Positions 23,987 through 32,526 of a DNA stretch of 44,927 bases are shown here, in pieces. The notes beneath the pieces are model-generated. The model was not told the origin of the DNA. It saw only the letters and a program-made list of their open reading frames with translations, and ran no database searches. Numbering within the stretch: the first letter of the stretch is position 1; each line of letters opens with the position of its first letter. Both the position numbers and the translations under genes were made by a program. Source of the DNA: Aliiroseovarius sp. (lineage in GTDB: Bacteria > Pseudomonadota > Alphaproteobacteria > Rhodobacterales > Rhodobacteraceae); contig NZ_JASBTN010000030.1 of assembly GCF_030148435.1 (NCBI RefSeq), positions 1 to 44,927 of the forward strand, written 5' to 3'.

Positions 23987-25250
23987 TGTTGGCCTCCCCG
24001 TTGGCGTTCACGTGCCAGGTCTGAATGCAGTTGTTGTGATAGATCGAGTTCAGCCCACGCACCTCGCGCAACTGCGCCTTGGTCGGCTGGACGTAGCCTG
24101 TTTCATCCATGGCGCGCGACTGGATGAACATCTCTTCCCCCTGCCAGTCGATATCCAGATAGAAGCGGCTCAGCGCCATCGGCTTGCCGGGTTCGGCCAG
24201 GCGGGCCTCCTGCCACGAAACACCGCCGTCCAGCGACACGTCGACCGCGGTGATCGCACCGCGGCCCGACCAGGCCAGGCCGGTGACGACCAGCGGCCCC
24301 TTGCCATGGGCAATCGGCTTTTGCGGGCTGGGCGAGGTGACGATGGATTTGGCATCCATCACCCAGGTCCATTTGCGCGAGGTGCCGTTTTCCAACGTGT
24401 CGGTGTATTTCGAGGTCTCTTCGCGGCTTTCAACCGGCCTGTCCATCACCTCGATGCGCCGCAACCACTTGACCCACATGTTGCCTTCCCAGCCGGGCAC
24501 GACCAGGCGCACCGGGTAGCCGTGCTCCTTGCGCAGGGCTTCGCCATTGGCCTTGAAGGCGATCATGCAGTCGTCCAGCGCCTTTTCCAACGGGATCGAG
24601 CGGCCGTTCGACGAAGCATCCGCCCCTTCGACATAGACCCACTTGTCCCTGATGTCCCCGGCGGCCCCCAGCCCTGCCTCTTCCAGCAGGGTGCGCAGCG
24701 ACACGCCGATGTACTCCATGTTATGGATCATGCCATGGGTGTATTGCGCGCCATTGAGCTGCGCCCCCGCCCATTCCATGCCGGTGTTGGCGGCGCATTC
24801 CAGGAAAAAGGTCTTCTGGCTGCGCGGGAAACGTTCCAGATCCGCATAGGTAAAGACCAGCGGCGTATCGACCAACCCGTTGATCATCAGGCGATAATCT
24901 TCCTTGCGCAGCTCAATCGCACCGGAATGGTGGCGCTCGAATGCACAGCCCTGCGGGGTAATGGTCCCATCCAGAGCGTGGATCGGCGTGAAGTTGATCG
25001 AGCTGATCGTGTCGGCAGTCAGCCATTCCACGTTGCGGCGCACCACGTCCTTTTCGAACTCGATCGGCAGGCCATAGGGCGAAGCATCCACGCCGTCGCC
25101 CAGGCCGGCAGCCCAGTCCTGCACTTCGGTAATCAGCGGGTCGCCTGCCGCCTGCGCGGACGTGGCGGCGCCCATCGCGGCACCTGCCGCGGCGGCGCCG
25201 GTCAGAAAGCTGCGGCGCGAGGTCTTCGCCCCTTCGAATTCATCTGACAT
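23970..25250 (-). CDS. soxC: SoxC, molybdenum subunit of sulfur dehydrogenase
   Basis: This 426-residue sulfite-oxidase-fold protein has a Tat signal (TSRRSFLTGAAAAGAAMG). The Mo-binding Cys is in FLECAANTGMEWAG. Other matching segments are PVRLVVPGWEGNMWVKWLRRI and the dimerisation-type domain near the C terminus. It oxidises the SoxY-bound sulfane sulfur to sulfone. Its presence predicts complete oxidation of thiosulfate to sulfate without stored sulfur globules. It follows soxB by 36 bases. Confidence 0.95.
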   Translation of the reverse strand: MSDEFEGAKTSRRSFLTGAAAAGAAMGAATSAQAAGDPLITEVQDWAAGLGDGVDASPYGLPIEFEKDVVRRNVEWLTADTISSINFTPIHALDGTITPQGCAFERHHSGAIELRKEDYRLMINGLVDTPLVFTYADLERFPRSQKTFFLECAANTGMEWAGAQLNGAQYTHGMIHNMEYIGVSLRTLLEEAGLGAAGDIRDKWVYVEGADASSNGRSIPLEKALDDCMIAFKANGEALRKEHGYPVRLVVPGWEGNMWVKWLRRIEVMDRPVESREETSKYTDTLENGTSRKWTWVMDAKSIVTSPSPQKPIAHGKGPLVVTGLAWSGRGAITAVDVSLDGGVSWQEARLAEPGKPMALSRFYLDIDWQGEEMFIQSRAMDETGYVQPTKAQLREVRGLNSIYHNNCIQTWHVNANGEANNVEVS

Positions 25251-25286
25251 CTGTCAAATCTCCTCAATGCGTCGTCGTTCTTGTGC

Positions 25287-26984
25287 TCAGGCGCCCACCA
25301 CCTGGACCGAGTTGTTCGGATCCAGCTGGACAGTGCCCTGTTTGCGAATGTGATTTTCCACCACGTCCCAGATCTGCGGCCCTTCGGTGCCCTCGTTGAC
25401 CGAGGCCCAGCCGGCGACCACGTAGGTCTTGGCGGGGTCGATCGGCTCACCGGTCTTCAGCAGGGTCATGTCGCTGATGCGTTCGCCCTGCGGCTTGGTG
25501 ATGTCGATGCGGTAGCCCATGCCGCCGATACGCACCATGTCGCCGCCCTGCTGGTAATAGGGGTCTTCGTTGAACAGGTTGTCGCCCACGTCTTCCAGGA
25601 TGGTATGGATGAATTCTCCTGTCATTTCAGTCCGGTACGCCTTGCCATAGGACATGGAGGTCACGTTCCAGATATCCTCGCGGGTGATCTCCTGACCCGG
25701 CAGGATCGACGGGCCCCAGCGCACGCCGGGCGACATGGCGATATCGGCCTCGCGTTCGGAAATCAGCGCGTCGCAGATCAGGTCGTCCCAGCTGCCGTTG
25801 AAATTGCCCCGGCGATACAGCAGCGTATCGGTGCGACCGATCACCTCGGACAGCTGGTCGGCATAGGGCGCGCGCTGGTCCTCGATCACCTTGGTGATGA
25901 CCGGATCCGGCGCGATGACGTCCGAGAAGATCGGGATCAGCTTGTGCTTCAGCCCCATCATCCTGCCGTCGCGCACATCCAGATCGACGCGGCTCACGAA
26001 CTTGCCGTTCGAGCCCGAGGCGACGATGAAGGTCTGTTCGACCTGCACCGGTTCGGGCAGAGCGTCATGGGTGTGGCCCGACAGGATCACGTCGATGCCG
26101 GTCACGCGGCCCGCCATCTTCTTGTCCACGTCGAACCCGTTGTGCGACAGCACGACGACGCATTCCGCACCCATCGACCGCACTTCATCGACCATGGCCT
26201 GCATGTTCTCGTCACGGATGCCAAAGCTGTATTCGGGAAACATCCAACGCGGATTGGCGATCGGCATATAAGGGAAAGCCTGGCCAATCACGGCGACCTT
26301 CACGCCCCCGCGTTCAAAGAACTTGTAGGGTTTGAACAGCTCGGCCGGCTCGTCCCACTCGGCGTCAAAGATGTTCTGACCCAATGCGGCGTAGGGCAGG
26401 CTTTCGACCAGCTCGTTCACCCGGTCCGAGCCCAGGGTGAACTCCCAGTGGAAGGTCATCGCATCGGGCTTCAGCGCGTTCATCACGTTGACCATGTCCT
26501 GCCCTTCGGTCTGGAAGCAGGTGTAGGAACCGTGCCAGGTGTCACCACCGTCCAAGAGCAGCGCGTCGGGGCGGTCGGCGCGGATCGCATTGATCACCGT
26601 GGACACGCGGTCCAGCCCGCCGACCTTGCCGTACCCTTTGGCCAGTGCGGAAAAATCGTTGTAGGTCATCGCGTAGGCCGAGGGCGATCCATCCTCGATC
26701 CCATAGGCGCGGCGGAAATCGGCGCCGGTGACATGGGGCATCTGGCCGCGCGCGGCGCCGACGCCCAGGTTGATCTCGGGTTCGCGGAAATAGATCGGCA
26801 TCAGCTGGCCGTGGATGTCGGTCACATGGATCAGGCTGACATTGCCAAACGTGTCGAACCCGAGCAGCTGGTCCTGGGTCAGGCTCTGTTGCGCGGCCAG
26901 CCGCGCCCAGTTGCCGAAGCCCGAGGCGCCGACCATGGCCGAGGCGGCCATGCCCACCTGGAGGAAATCGCGACGAGAGATCAT
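25287..26984 (-). CDS. soxB: SoxB, thiosulfohydrolase
   Basis: Dimanganese metallophosphatase-fold enzyme of 565 residues with a Tat signal (SRRDFLQVGMAASAM). It carries the metal-binding HVTDIHGQL, LLDGGDTWHGS and VVLSHNGFDVD, and the 5'-nucleotidase-like C-terminal domain. It hydrolyses sulfate from the SoxY-cysteine-S-sulfonate. It begins 92 bases after soxA; that gap holds an intrinsic terminator, so soxB and the following genes may depend on read-through or a second promoter. Confidence 0.96.
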   Translation of the reverse strand: MISRRDFLQVGMAASAMVGASGFGNWARLAAQQSLTQDQLLGFDTFGNVSLIHVTDIHGQLMPIYFREPEINLGVGAARGQMPHVTGADFRRAYGIEDGSPSAYAMTYNDFSALAKGYGKVGGLDRVSTVINAIRADRPDALLLDGGDTWHGSYTCFQTEGQDMVNVMNALKPDAMTFHWEFTLGSDRVNELVESLPYAALGQNIFDAEWDEPAELFKPYKFFERGGVKVAVIGQAFPYMPIANPRWMFPEYSFGIRDENMQAMVDEVRSMGAECVVVLSHNGFDVDKKMAGRVTGIDVILSGHTHDALPEPVQVEQTFIVASGSNGKFVSRVDLDVRDGRMMGLKHKLIPIFSDVIAPDPVITKVIEDQRAPYADQLSEVIGRTDTLLYRRGNFNGSWDDLICDALISEREADIAMSPGVRWGPSILPGQEITREDIWNVTSMSYGKAYRTEMTGEFIHTILEDVGDNLFNEDPYYQQGGDMVRIGGMGYRIDITKPQGERISDMTLLKTGEPIDPAKTYVVAGWASVNEGTEGPQIWDVVENHIRKQGTVQLDPNNSVQVVGA

Positions 26985-27042
26985 GCGTGTGTCCTTCTTT
27001 TCCGCTCATATGCGGATTCCTGAATGCGTTCAGATGCGAAAA

Positions 27043-27070
27043 ACCCCGCGCAGCCCGTGCCGCGCGGGGT
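27043..27070 (-). terminator. Intrinsic terminator between soxA and soxB
   Basis: ACCCCGCGC and GCGCGGGGT form a perfect 9-bp stem with a 10-base loop. On the minus strand it is followed by five T. It starts seven bases beyond the soxA stop. Such a signal inside the sox gene order should lower soxBCDEF transcription relative to soxXYZA. Confidence 0.8.
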
Positions 27071-27076
27071 CAGAGT

Positions 27077-27946
27077 TCAGTTGCGGACCGAGGGGCCTTC
27101 GACCGACAGACCGTTGCCACGCGAGGCGACATACATTTCCAGCGCCACGAATTCGGGCGATCCGGGGCTGAAGGTCTGCGCGCGGGTGTCGCGAACACAG
27201 CCCTTGAACCGCGATTGCACGCCATTGAGCTTGGTGTTCTTCAGACGGTAGGTCGGGAAACCGTTGACCTGGCCCTGCGACAAATGGTCGGCGCGGATCA
27301 TGTTGCCGTAGTTTTCCTCGTGGCACGAGGCACAGGACAGGTCCAGCTGACCGGTACGGGTGTAGTAAAGCTCGCGGCCCTTCTCCCAGGTCGCCTGCCC
27401 CGGCCCGTCGATCGCGACATTCACCGGCAATCCGCGCGAAACCGAGGCCAGCAGCGCCTCCATCGGAATGCTGTCGCCCTTGTCGGTGTCCCAGGCTTCG
27501 GCGCCCATGCGATCGGTGCGGCACTCGTTCATCTGCATCTGCAGCGTATAGACCTCACCGGCCCCTTCGTTCCACTTGGGATAGACGGCTTTCACACCGG
27601 ACATATCCTCGGGCTCGCCATGGCAATCCATGCAGGACTTGCCCTCGCTGCCTTCGGCTGTGGCCCATTTCTCGCGCGCCTCCTCGACCCAGATCATGCC
27701 CGGATTGTCGAAGTCGTCCATCTGCATGTCCTGCGTGGTGTCCGAACGGAACCGCCAGCCCGACAGGACCTCGTCCAGCGCGTCGGACAGATGCGCAGGC
27801 GCGGCAGTCTTGGTGATCATGTCGATTTCGCCGTTGACGGTCAGTTCGGCCTCTTCGTCGGCGAAGGCTGCTCCGGCCCCGATGACCGAGGCGGCGACGA
27901 TCGCTGTGGCGATGCCTGCGATGCTTTTATGCGCTTGGCTTTTCAT
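27077..27946 (-). CDS. soxA: SoxA, catalytic subunit of SoxAX
   Basis: Periplasmic c-type cytochrome of 289 residues with a signal peptide (IAGIATAIVAASVIGAGAAFA), two heme motifs (CMDCHG and CASCHE) and the active-site cysteine in FKGCVRDTR. It therefore belongs to the diheme SoxA type. With SoxX it attaches thiosulfate oxidatively to the swinging-arm cysteine of SoxY. GGGAGGAGAAACGT precedes the ATG. Confidence 0.95.
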   Translation of the reverse strand: MKSQAHKSIAGIATAIVAASVIGAGAAFADEEAELTVNGEIDMITKTAAPAHLSDALDEVLSGWRFRSDTTQDMQMDDFDNPGMIWVEEAREKWATAEGSEGKSCMDCHGEPEDMSGVKAVYPKWNEGAGEVYTLQMQMNECRTDRMGAEAWDTDKGDSIPMEALLASVSRGLPVNVAIDGPGQATWEKGRELYYTRTGQLDLSCASCHEENYGNMIRADHLSQGQVNGFPTYRLKNTKLNGVQSRFKGCVRDTRAQTFSPGSPEFVALEMYVASRGNGLSVEGPSVRN

Positions 27947-27972
27947 ACGTTTCTCCTCCCTGCTCGCCCTCC

Positions 27973-28302
27973 TCAGGCGATCTTGATCGACTTCGCCGTT
28001 TCGTAGACGTCACCGTCGTCGTCATACCAGGTGAACTTGAACTCACCCTCGGCATCGACCACGGCTTCGAATTCGAAAAAGGGGTTGGTCGAGATCGCCG
28101 GTTCGAGGGTCACGTCGATGACCGGCTTGCCGTTGAACTCGCAGGTGAAGCGGTTGATGATCGAGCGCGGGATCACGTTGCCGTCGCCGTCCTTGCGCTG
28201 GCCGCTTTCCATCTTGTGGCTGATCAGGGTTTTCAGCGTCACCGTCTCGCCGGCAGCGGCGGTTTTCGGGACTTTAACGCGGGGTTTGACACCGGTTGCC
28301 AT
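27973..28302 (-). CDS. soxZ: SoxZ, sulfur carrier complex subunit
   Basis: This 109-residue immunoglobulin-like cytoplasm-made protein has no signal peptide and travels to the periplasm bound to SoxY. Family segments are VKVPKTAAAGETVTLKTLISH and FEFEAVVDAEGEFKFTWYDDDG. It forms the SoxYZ heterodimer that carries all thiosulfate intermediates. It lies 23 bases after soxY, with AAGGAG before the start. Confidence 0.95.
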   Translation of the reverse strand: MATGVKPRVKVPKTAAAGETVTLKTLISHKMESGQRKDGDGNVIPRSIINRFTCEFNGKPVIDVTLEPAISTNPFFEFEAVVDAEGEFKFTWYDDDGDVYETAKSIKIA

Positions 28303-28325
28303 GGTTGCGTTCTCCTTATAACTAC

Positions 28326-28742
28326 TTAGCCGCCGCAGCCGCCGATAGTGACCTTCACGGTCGATTTGGTCTGGATGAAACTGCCATCGGCCATCTGGGC
28401 GATGGCGAGCACATCCTGGGTGCCCGCCAGGCGGATCCGGGTCGAGGCAGCCTGGCTGCCTGCGGCTTCGCCGAAGTTGAACCGGGCCACACCCGGGGTC
28501 GGGTTGGCCGTGGCCAGAATGATGATCGAGCCCGCACCGGGCGCCTCCACCGACACCGGCACGGTGTTGCCGTTCTCGGCGATTTCAGGGGCGGTCAGGG
28601 TAATGTCGCCCGCACCCACTTCGGCACCACCGGTAAAGGCGGCGATCGCCTCTTCGGCGGCGGCGCTGGCGCGCAGGGGCAGCATGGCAACGGCGGTGGC
28701 CCCGAGGCCGATCGCCAATGCATCACGTCGCGTGAGTTTCAT
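28326..28742 (-). CDS. soxY: SoxY, sulfur carrier with C-terminal swinging arm
   Basis: This 138-residue protein has a Tat-type N terminus (LTRRDALAIGLGATAVAM) and ends in the canonical GGCGG, whose cysteine carries the sulfur substrate. The middle segment GSIIILATANPTPGVARFNF matches SoxY. AAGGAG precedes the ATG at 28742. It stands 44 bases after soxX. Confidence 0.96.
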   Translation of the reverse strand: MKLTRRDALAIGLGATAVAMLPLRASAAAEEAIAAFTGGAEVGAGDITLTAPEIAENGNTVPVSVEAPGAGSIIILATANPTPGVARFNFGEAAGSQAASTRIRLAGTQDVLAIAQMADGSFIQTKSTVKVTIGGCGG

Positions 28743-28786
28743 CAGTTTCTCCTTGAAAGTATTCGGGTTTCGCCGATCCGGGCCGC

Positions 28787-29257
28787 TTATTTCAGCGTCA
28801 TCAGATAGGCGACCACATCTTCGATCTGCTGGGCAGTCAGCAGAGGTTCGACCTCGCCTTCATGGGCCTTGCCGGTATAGGCCTTGCCCAGGCGGTTGAA
28901 GCCGGTGGTCTTGTAGAATGCCGGCATCACCGTGCCGTCGAAAACCATCTTGGCGTCGGTCAGCAGGCCCCGCAATTCGGCCTCGGACCAGCGGTCTCCG
29001 GCCCCGTCCAGAAGCGGTCCCACCTCGCCGTGGAACGGCACCTCGGCCAGGTCGGTGATTTCGTGGCAGGCGATGCAATTGCCCATGGACTTGGTCGAGA
29101 CGACCTTGGCCCCTTCGGTGGCATTGCCCGGTACGCCGGTCAGCGACTGTTCAATGGCTCCGTCGGTCCAGACGACATCCTCCGGTGCCACCATCTCGGC
29201 ATGCGCCGATCCCAGCCCTGCAAGCAAGGCGGCGAGCGCGATCATTGTCCGCTTCAT
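28787..29257 (-). CDS. soxX: SoxX, monoheme cytochrome of SoxAX
   Basis: Periplasmic cytochrome c of 156 residues with a signal peptide (MIALAALLAGLGSAHA) and one heme motif, CIACH in MGNCIACHEI. With SoxA it forms the SoxAX cytochrome that loads thiosulfate onto SoxY. The ATG at 29257 has GGGAGG five bases upstream, whereas an in-frame ATG nine codons earlier has no such site. The paired ArsR-type operators lie about 50 bases upstream, so this is the first gene of the structural sox transcript. Confidence 0.94.
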   Translation of the reverse strand: MKRTMIALAALLAGLGSAHAEMVAPEDVVWTDGAIEQSLTGVPGNATEGAKVVSTKSMGNCIACHEITDLAEVPFHGEVGPLLDGAGDRWSEAELRGLLTDAKMVFDGTVMPAFYKTTGFNRLGKAYTGKAHEGEVEPLLTAQQIEDVVAYLMTLK

Positions 29258-29305
29258 GTTTCCTCCCATGACGTTGTGCGACATAACGTAGCGAGGGCCA
29301 GATAT

Positions 29306-29335
29306 ATTCGCAACAACGAATTCGATTTTGTGAAT
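29306..29335. promoter_or_regulatory. Two overlapping ArsR-type (SoxR) operators
   Basis: ATTC-N8-GAAT occurs at 29306-29321 and again at 29320-29335; the two sites share two bases. This is the known palindrome for SqrR/BigR-like, thiol-sensing ArsR repressors, to which SoxR belongs. The position, 49 bases upstream of soxX, matches the soxW-soxX intergenic SoxR site known from related bacteria. Confidence 0.85.
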
Positions 29336-29421
29336 TCTTGACTTCCGGCAGCCCGGAACCGGCGCTTCGAGGGGTGGAGATCACGGGTTCTCGGCGCGGT
29401 GGCCATTGATCTTACGGGCAT

Positions 29422-29440
29422 GATATTTCTGGAAATTATC
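29422..29440. repeat. Imperfect palindrome in the soxV-soxX interval
   Basis: ATTTC-TG-GAAAT (29425-29436) with partly symmetric flanks. Its segment TCTGGAAAT recurs at 20069-20077, upstream of the second sulfur operon. It could be a regulator site; no known consensus is recognised. Confidence 0.35.
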
Positions 29441-29472
29441 CTCTCTCAGGGGGACCGCTTCCACCGTCCGGC

Positions 29473-29607
29473 TCAGAAGGTGCCTGCGGTGCCGACCTCG
29501 CAGGCACCGGGGCTCTGGACCACCGCTGCGGCGCTTGCCGGCAGACTGTCGTCCACCGTTTTCGGGAAGAACATCAGGGGCGGTGTGAACATGATTCCCG
29601 AATTCAT
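29473..29607 (-). CDS. Possible small protein in place of soxW
   Basis: A 44-codon frame begins MNSGIMFTPPLMFFPKTVDD and ends with one cysteine in SPGACEVGTAG. It has AAGGA seven bases before the ATG at 29607, and another ATG two codons earlier. It sits between soxV and soxX, where many sox clusters carry the thioredoxin soxW. The segment FTPPLMFF is loosely like the cis-proline strand of thioredoxins, so it may be a soxW remnant. The resemblance is weak, and it may not be expressed. Confidence 0.3.
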   Translation of the reverse strand: MNSGIMFTPPLMFFPKTVDDSLPASAAAVVQSPGACEVGTAGTF

Positions 29608-29720
29608 CGCCATATCCTTTTCCGCGCGCATATCGCCGTCGAAACGGTCACTTCGACACCGCCGACCAATGCTCCGAATTGTCGCAAGTTGCCCCCACCC
29701 GGGGCGTGAAACGCGCCAAT

Positions 29721-30458
29721 TCACCCGATATTCAGAAACCCCGGAAAGGTCCGGATCAGCCAGTTCGAAATCATGTTCACTGACCCGGTGGCGATCAGTA
29801 CGGCGAACAGGATCAGCATTCCGCCCATCGCTTTCTCGACCATCGGAAGGTGCCGCCGGTTGCGCGCCATCCAGGCCAGGAAAGGCCGGGAAAACAGCGC
29901 GGCCACCACGAAGGGGACGGTCATCGCCAGCCCGTAGACCGCCAGGAGCCCCGCCCCCTGTGCAAGTGACCCCATGCCTGCCGCCATCATCAGGATCGCG
30001 GTCAGCGCCGGGCCCACGCAGGGGGTCCAGCCGAACCCGAAGGCCAGCCCCATCAGATAGGCGCCGATCATCGTCGTGGGCTCGGATCTGCTCTCCATCC
30101 GGGCTTCACGGTTGAATAGGCCGATGCGGATCACACCCAGGAAATGCAGCCCGAAGAGGAACAGCAGCCCTGCCCCCGCATAGGCCAGCACCTGTTTCCA
30201 CTGCGCGAAGGCCTGACCCAGCGCGGTGGCGCCCATACCCATCAGCATGAAGATCGTCGAGACACCCAGCGCGAACATCACCGCCGAAGTGACCATACGC
30301 CGTTGCGCCCCCGGGGCGATCTCGCCCTCCGAGGTCAGCTCGGACATGGAAAGACCCGCCATATAGCTTAGGTAGAACGGGACCATCGGCAGGATGCACG
30401 GGGTGAAAAAGCTCAGAAATCCGGCCAGCGCGGCCCCGGCAAGGGAGATGTCGAACAT
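29721..30458 (-). CDS. soxV: SoxV, CcdA/DsbD-type membrane thiol transporter
   Basis: Membrane protein of 245 residues with six helices and two conserved redox cysteines, in SFFTPCILPM and FGWTPCVGPAL. SoxV passes reducing equivalents from the cytoplasm to periplasmic thioredoxins that keep SoxYZ active. The ATG at 30458 has AAGGA upstream; a start eight codons earlier lacks support. It is divergent from soxS across an 83-base interval, so both promoters must lie there. Confidence 0.92.
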   Translation of the reverse strand: MFDISLAGAALAGFLSFFTPCILPMVPFYLSYMAGLSMSELTSEGEIAPGAQRRMVTSAVMFALGVSTIFMLMGMGATALGQAFAQWKQVLAYAGAGLLFLFGLHFLGVIRIGLFNREARMESRSEPTTMIGAYLMGLAFGFGWTPCVGPALTAILMMAAGMGSLAQGAGLLAVYGLAMTVPFVVAALFSRPFLAWMARNRRHLPMVEKAMGGMLILFAVLIATGSVNMISNWLIRTFPGFLNIG

Positions 30459-30480
30459 GACCGGTCCTTGATTGTTGCAC

Positions 30481-30506
30481 ATATTCAGTTATTATAGTTT
30501 GAACAT
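30481..30506. promoter_or_regulatory. Inverted repeat in the soxV-soxS divergent promoter
   Basis: ATATTCA and TGAACAT form a near-palindrome (one mismatch) separated by 12 AT-rich bases. It resembles the soxX operators, but the ATTC to GAAC spacing is 12 instead of 8. It is a plausible second, weaker SoxR site; SoxR is known to bind the soxS-soxV gap in relatives. Confidence 0.5.
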
Positions 30507-30541
30507 CCCGGTCAACTGGCCGGAACCATGGATACGGGAAG

Positions 30542-30946
30542 ATGATGGCGCTCTTTCGCAAACTTGCCGCTGCGGCGGCGCTGGCCCTGACCACCCTGAC
30601 CGCAGGCCTGACCGCTGGCCTGCCCGCCCGTGCCGCCGAACTGGTCATGGTCGAGGAATCCGGCTGCGTGTGGTGCGCCCGGTGGGAAGCCGAGCTGGGC
30701 GCGATCTACCCCAAGACGCCCGAAGGCCAGCTGGCTCCGCTGCGCAAGGTGGAAATCGTCGAAACCCGCGACGATACCTCCGGTATTGCCTTTGCCCGGC
30801 CGGTGCTGTTCACCCCGACTTTCGTGCTGGTCGAGGATGGCCGGGAACTGGCGCGGATCGAAGGATATCCGGGCGAGGACTTCTTCTGGGGCCTGCTTGG
30901 TGGGATATTGGCCGACCACCTGGGGTTCGACCCCGTGCAGGGTTGA
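30542..30946 (+). CDS. soxS: SoxS, periplasmic thioredoxin
   Basis: This 134-residue protein has a signal peptide (AAAALALTTLTAGLTAGLPARA) and a thioredoxin-like domain with the redox motif CVWC in ESGCVWCARWEAELG and the cis-proline strand LFTPTFVLV. SoxS reactivates SoxYZ and receives electrons through SoxV. An ATG one codon later (30545) is better spaced from GGGAAG. It is the first gene of the plus-strand soxSRT group. Confidence 0.9.
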   Translation: MMALFRKLAAAAALALTTLTAGLTAGLPARAAELVMVEESGCVWCARWEAELGAIYPKTPEGQLAPLRKVEIVETRDDTSGIAFARPVLFTPTFVLVEDGRELARIEGYPGEDFFWGLLGGILADHLGFDPVQG

Positions 30947-31045
30947 AGCCACACCCCGGAGACTGCGACCTGCGGTCCGGTTGCACCCCCCGCCCCCGTT
31001 GCTGTATGGGGGGTAAATCGTGTTGAGAGCGGAAAGGACGACGAT

Positions 31046-31414
31046 ATGGCACTGCCGGTGATCCGAGAGGACATGGCACCCGAGGAGCTGGACAAGATGA
31101 TGGCCAGCGCCTGTGATGCGTCGAATCTGCTCAAGGCGATCTCTCATGAAGGCCGCCTGATGATCCTGTGCCATCTGGTCACTGGTGAGAAATCGGTGAC
31201 GGAGCTGGAACAGCTCCTGCACGCCCGTCAGGCCGCCGTGTCGCAACAGCTCGCGCGCCTGCGCCTCGAAGGGCTGGTGACGCCGCGACGCGATGGCAAG
31301 GTGATCTACTACTCCTTGACCGACGACCGTCCGCGACGCATCCTCGAGACCATCTACGAGATGTTCTGCGCCGAGGAGGACGACGACGCGCCCCGGGCGA
31401 AAGCGGCCGAATAG
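31046..31414 (+). CDS. soxR: SoxR, ArsR-family sulfur-responsive repressor
   Basis: Winged-helix repressor of 122 residues with the recognition region ARQAAVSQQLARLRLEGLV. Cys42 (LMILCHLV) and Cys108 (YEMFCAEE) match the two conserved cysteines that sense persulfide in SqrR, BigR and SoxR; Cys23 is extra. Thiosulfate-derived sulfane sulfur should crosslink the pair and release the repressor from the operators at 29306-29335. An inverted repeat ACCCCCC/GGGGGGT at 30985-31014 precedes the gene. GAAAGGACGAC stands before the ATG. Confidence 0.92.
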   Translation: MALPVIREDMAPEELDKMMASACDASNLLKAISHEGRLMILCHLVTGEKSVTELEQLLHARQAAVSQQLARLRLEGLVTPRRDGKVIYYSLTDDRPRRILETIYEMFCAEEDDDAPRAKAAE

Positions 31415-31458
31415 GCCGGGCTCCCGGTGGCTGCTGCTGGGCGCACGGGAGAAAAGAC

Positions 31459-32517
31459 ATGTTCGATTGGATCAGTGACTCCAGCCTCGCGGCCCTTGTC
31501 GGGCTGTTCGGGGGGCTTTTGCTGGGCCTCGCCGCCCGGCTGGGCCGGTTCTGCACCCTGGGCGCGATCGAGGACATGCTCTATGCCGGATCATCCCTGC
31601 GCATGCGCATGTGGGGCATCGCCATCGGCGTGGCGGTCATGGGCTCCTTCGCCCTGATCGGCCTGGGTTGGCTGGGCGCGGAAGAGGCCACTTATCTTCG
31701 TCAGCAATGGAACCCGCTGGCCTCGATCCTGGGCGGGCTTCTGTTCGGCTATGGCATGGCCCTGTCGGGCAACTGCGGTTACGGCGCGCTGGCGCGGCTG
31801 GGCGGCGGCGACCTGCGGGCCTTTGTCATCGTGCTGGTCATGGGGCTGTCGGCCTATGTGGCGATTTCCGGCCCTCTCTCTCCGCTGCGCGTGGCGATCT
31901 TTCCCGAAATGGATGTGATCGACGGCCCGCTGCCCGGGTTTGCCCATGGCATTTCCGCCTGGACCGGGCTGCCGGTCGCGGGGTTGGGCCTGCTGACCGG
32001 CGCGCTGATCTTTGCCGCCATGTTCACCTCTGCCGAGCTCCGCGCGGCCCACAAGGAGGTTTTCTGGGCTGCGATGGCGGGCGTTGCCGTGATCACCGGC
32101 TGGGCCGGCACCTGGTTCATCCTGCAAAATGGATTCTCGGCCATCCCGGTGGAAAGCCACACATTCTCTGCCCCGCTGGGCGATACGATCCTCTACCTGA
32201 TGACCTCGTCCGGCAACCACGTGAACTTCGGCGTGGGTTCTGTCGCAGGGGTGCTGCTGGGCGCCTTCCTGGGTTCGCTCTTCAAGGGCCATTTCCGCTG
32301 GGAGGCCTGCGAAGACCCGCGCGAGCTGAAACGCCAGATCCTGGGCGCGGTGATCATGGGTCAGGGCGCGGTACTGGCGGTGGGCTGTTCGATCGGCCAG
32401 GGGCTTTCCGCCTTTTCGCTGCTGGCCTGGTCCGCCCCGGTGACTTTCCTCGCCATCCTGGCAGGAGCGGCGATCGGTCTGCGCCAGCTCATCTCGGGAT
32501 TCGCGCCCGCCGCGTGA
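31459..32517 (+). CDS. soxT: SoxT, full-length YeeE/YedE sulfur transporter
   Basis: Membrane protein of 352 residues with about nine helices. Cysteine motifs are RLGRFCTLGAIEDML, LSGNCGYGAL and VGCSIGQGLS, which mark the thiosulfate path in YeeE. It is encoded 44 bases after soxR. In related clusters SoxT takes up thiosulfate for sensing by SoxR or for oxidation. The window thus has both a fused (this) and a split (19109-19985) version of the family. Confidence 0.87.
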   Translation: MFDWISDSSLAALVGLFGGLLLGLAARLGRFCTLGAIEDMLYAGSSLRMRMWGIAIGVAVMGSFALIGLGWLGAEEATYLRQQWNPLASILGGLLFGYGMALSGNCGYGALARLGGGDLRAFVIVLVMGLSAYVAISGPLSPLRVAIFPEMDVIDGPLPGFAHGISAWTGLPVAGLGLLTGALIFAAMFTSAELRAAHKEVFWAAMAGVAVITGWAGTWFILQNGFSAIPVESHTFSAPLGDTILYLMTSSGNHVNFGVGSVAGVLLGAFLGSLFKGHFRWEACEDPRELKRQILGAVIMGQGAVLAVGCSIGQGLSAFSLLAWSAPVTFLAILAGAAIGLRQLISGFAPAA

Positions 32518-32526
32518 TCGCGCCGG

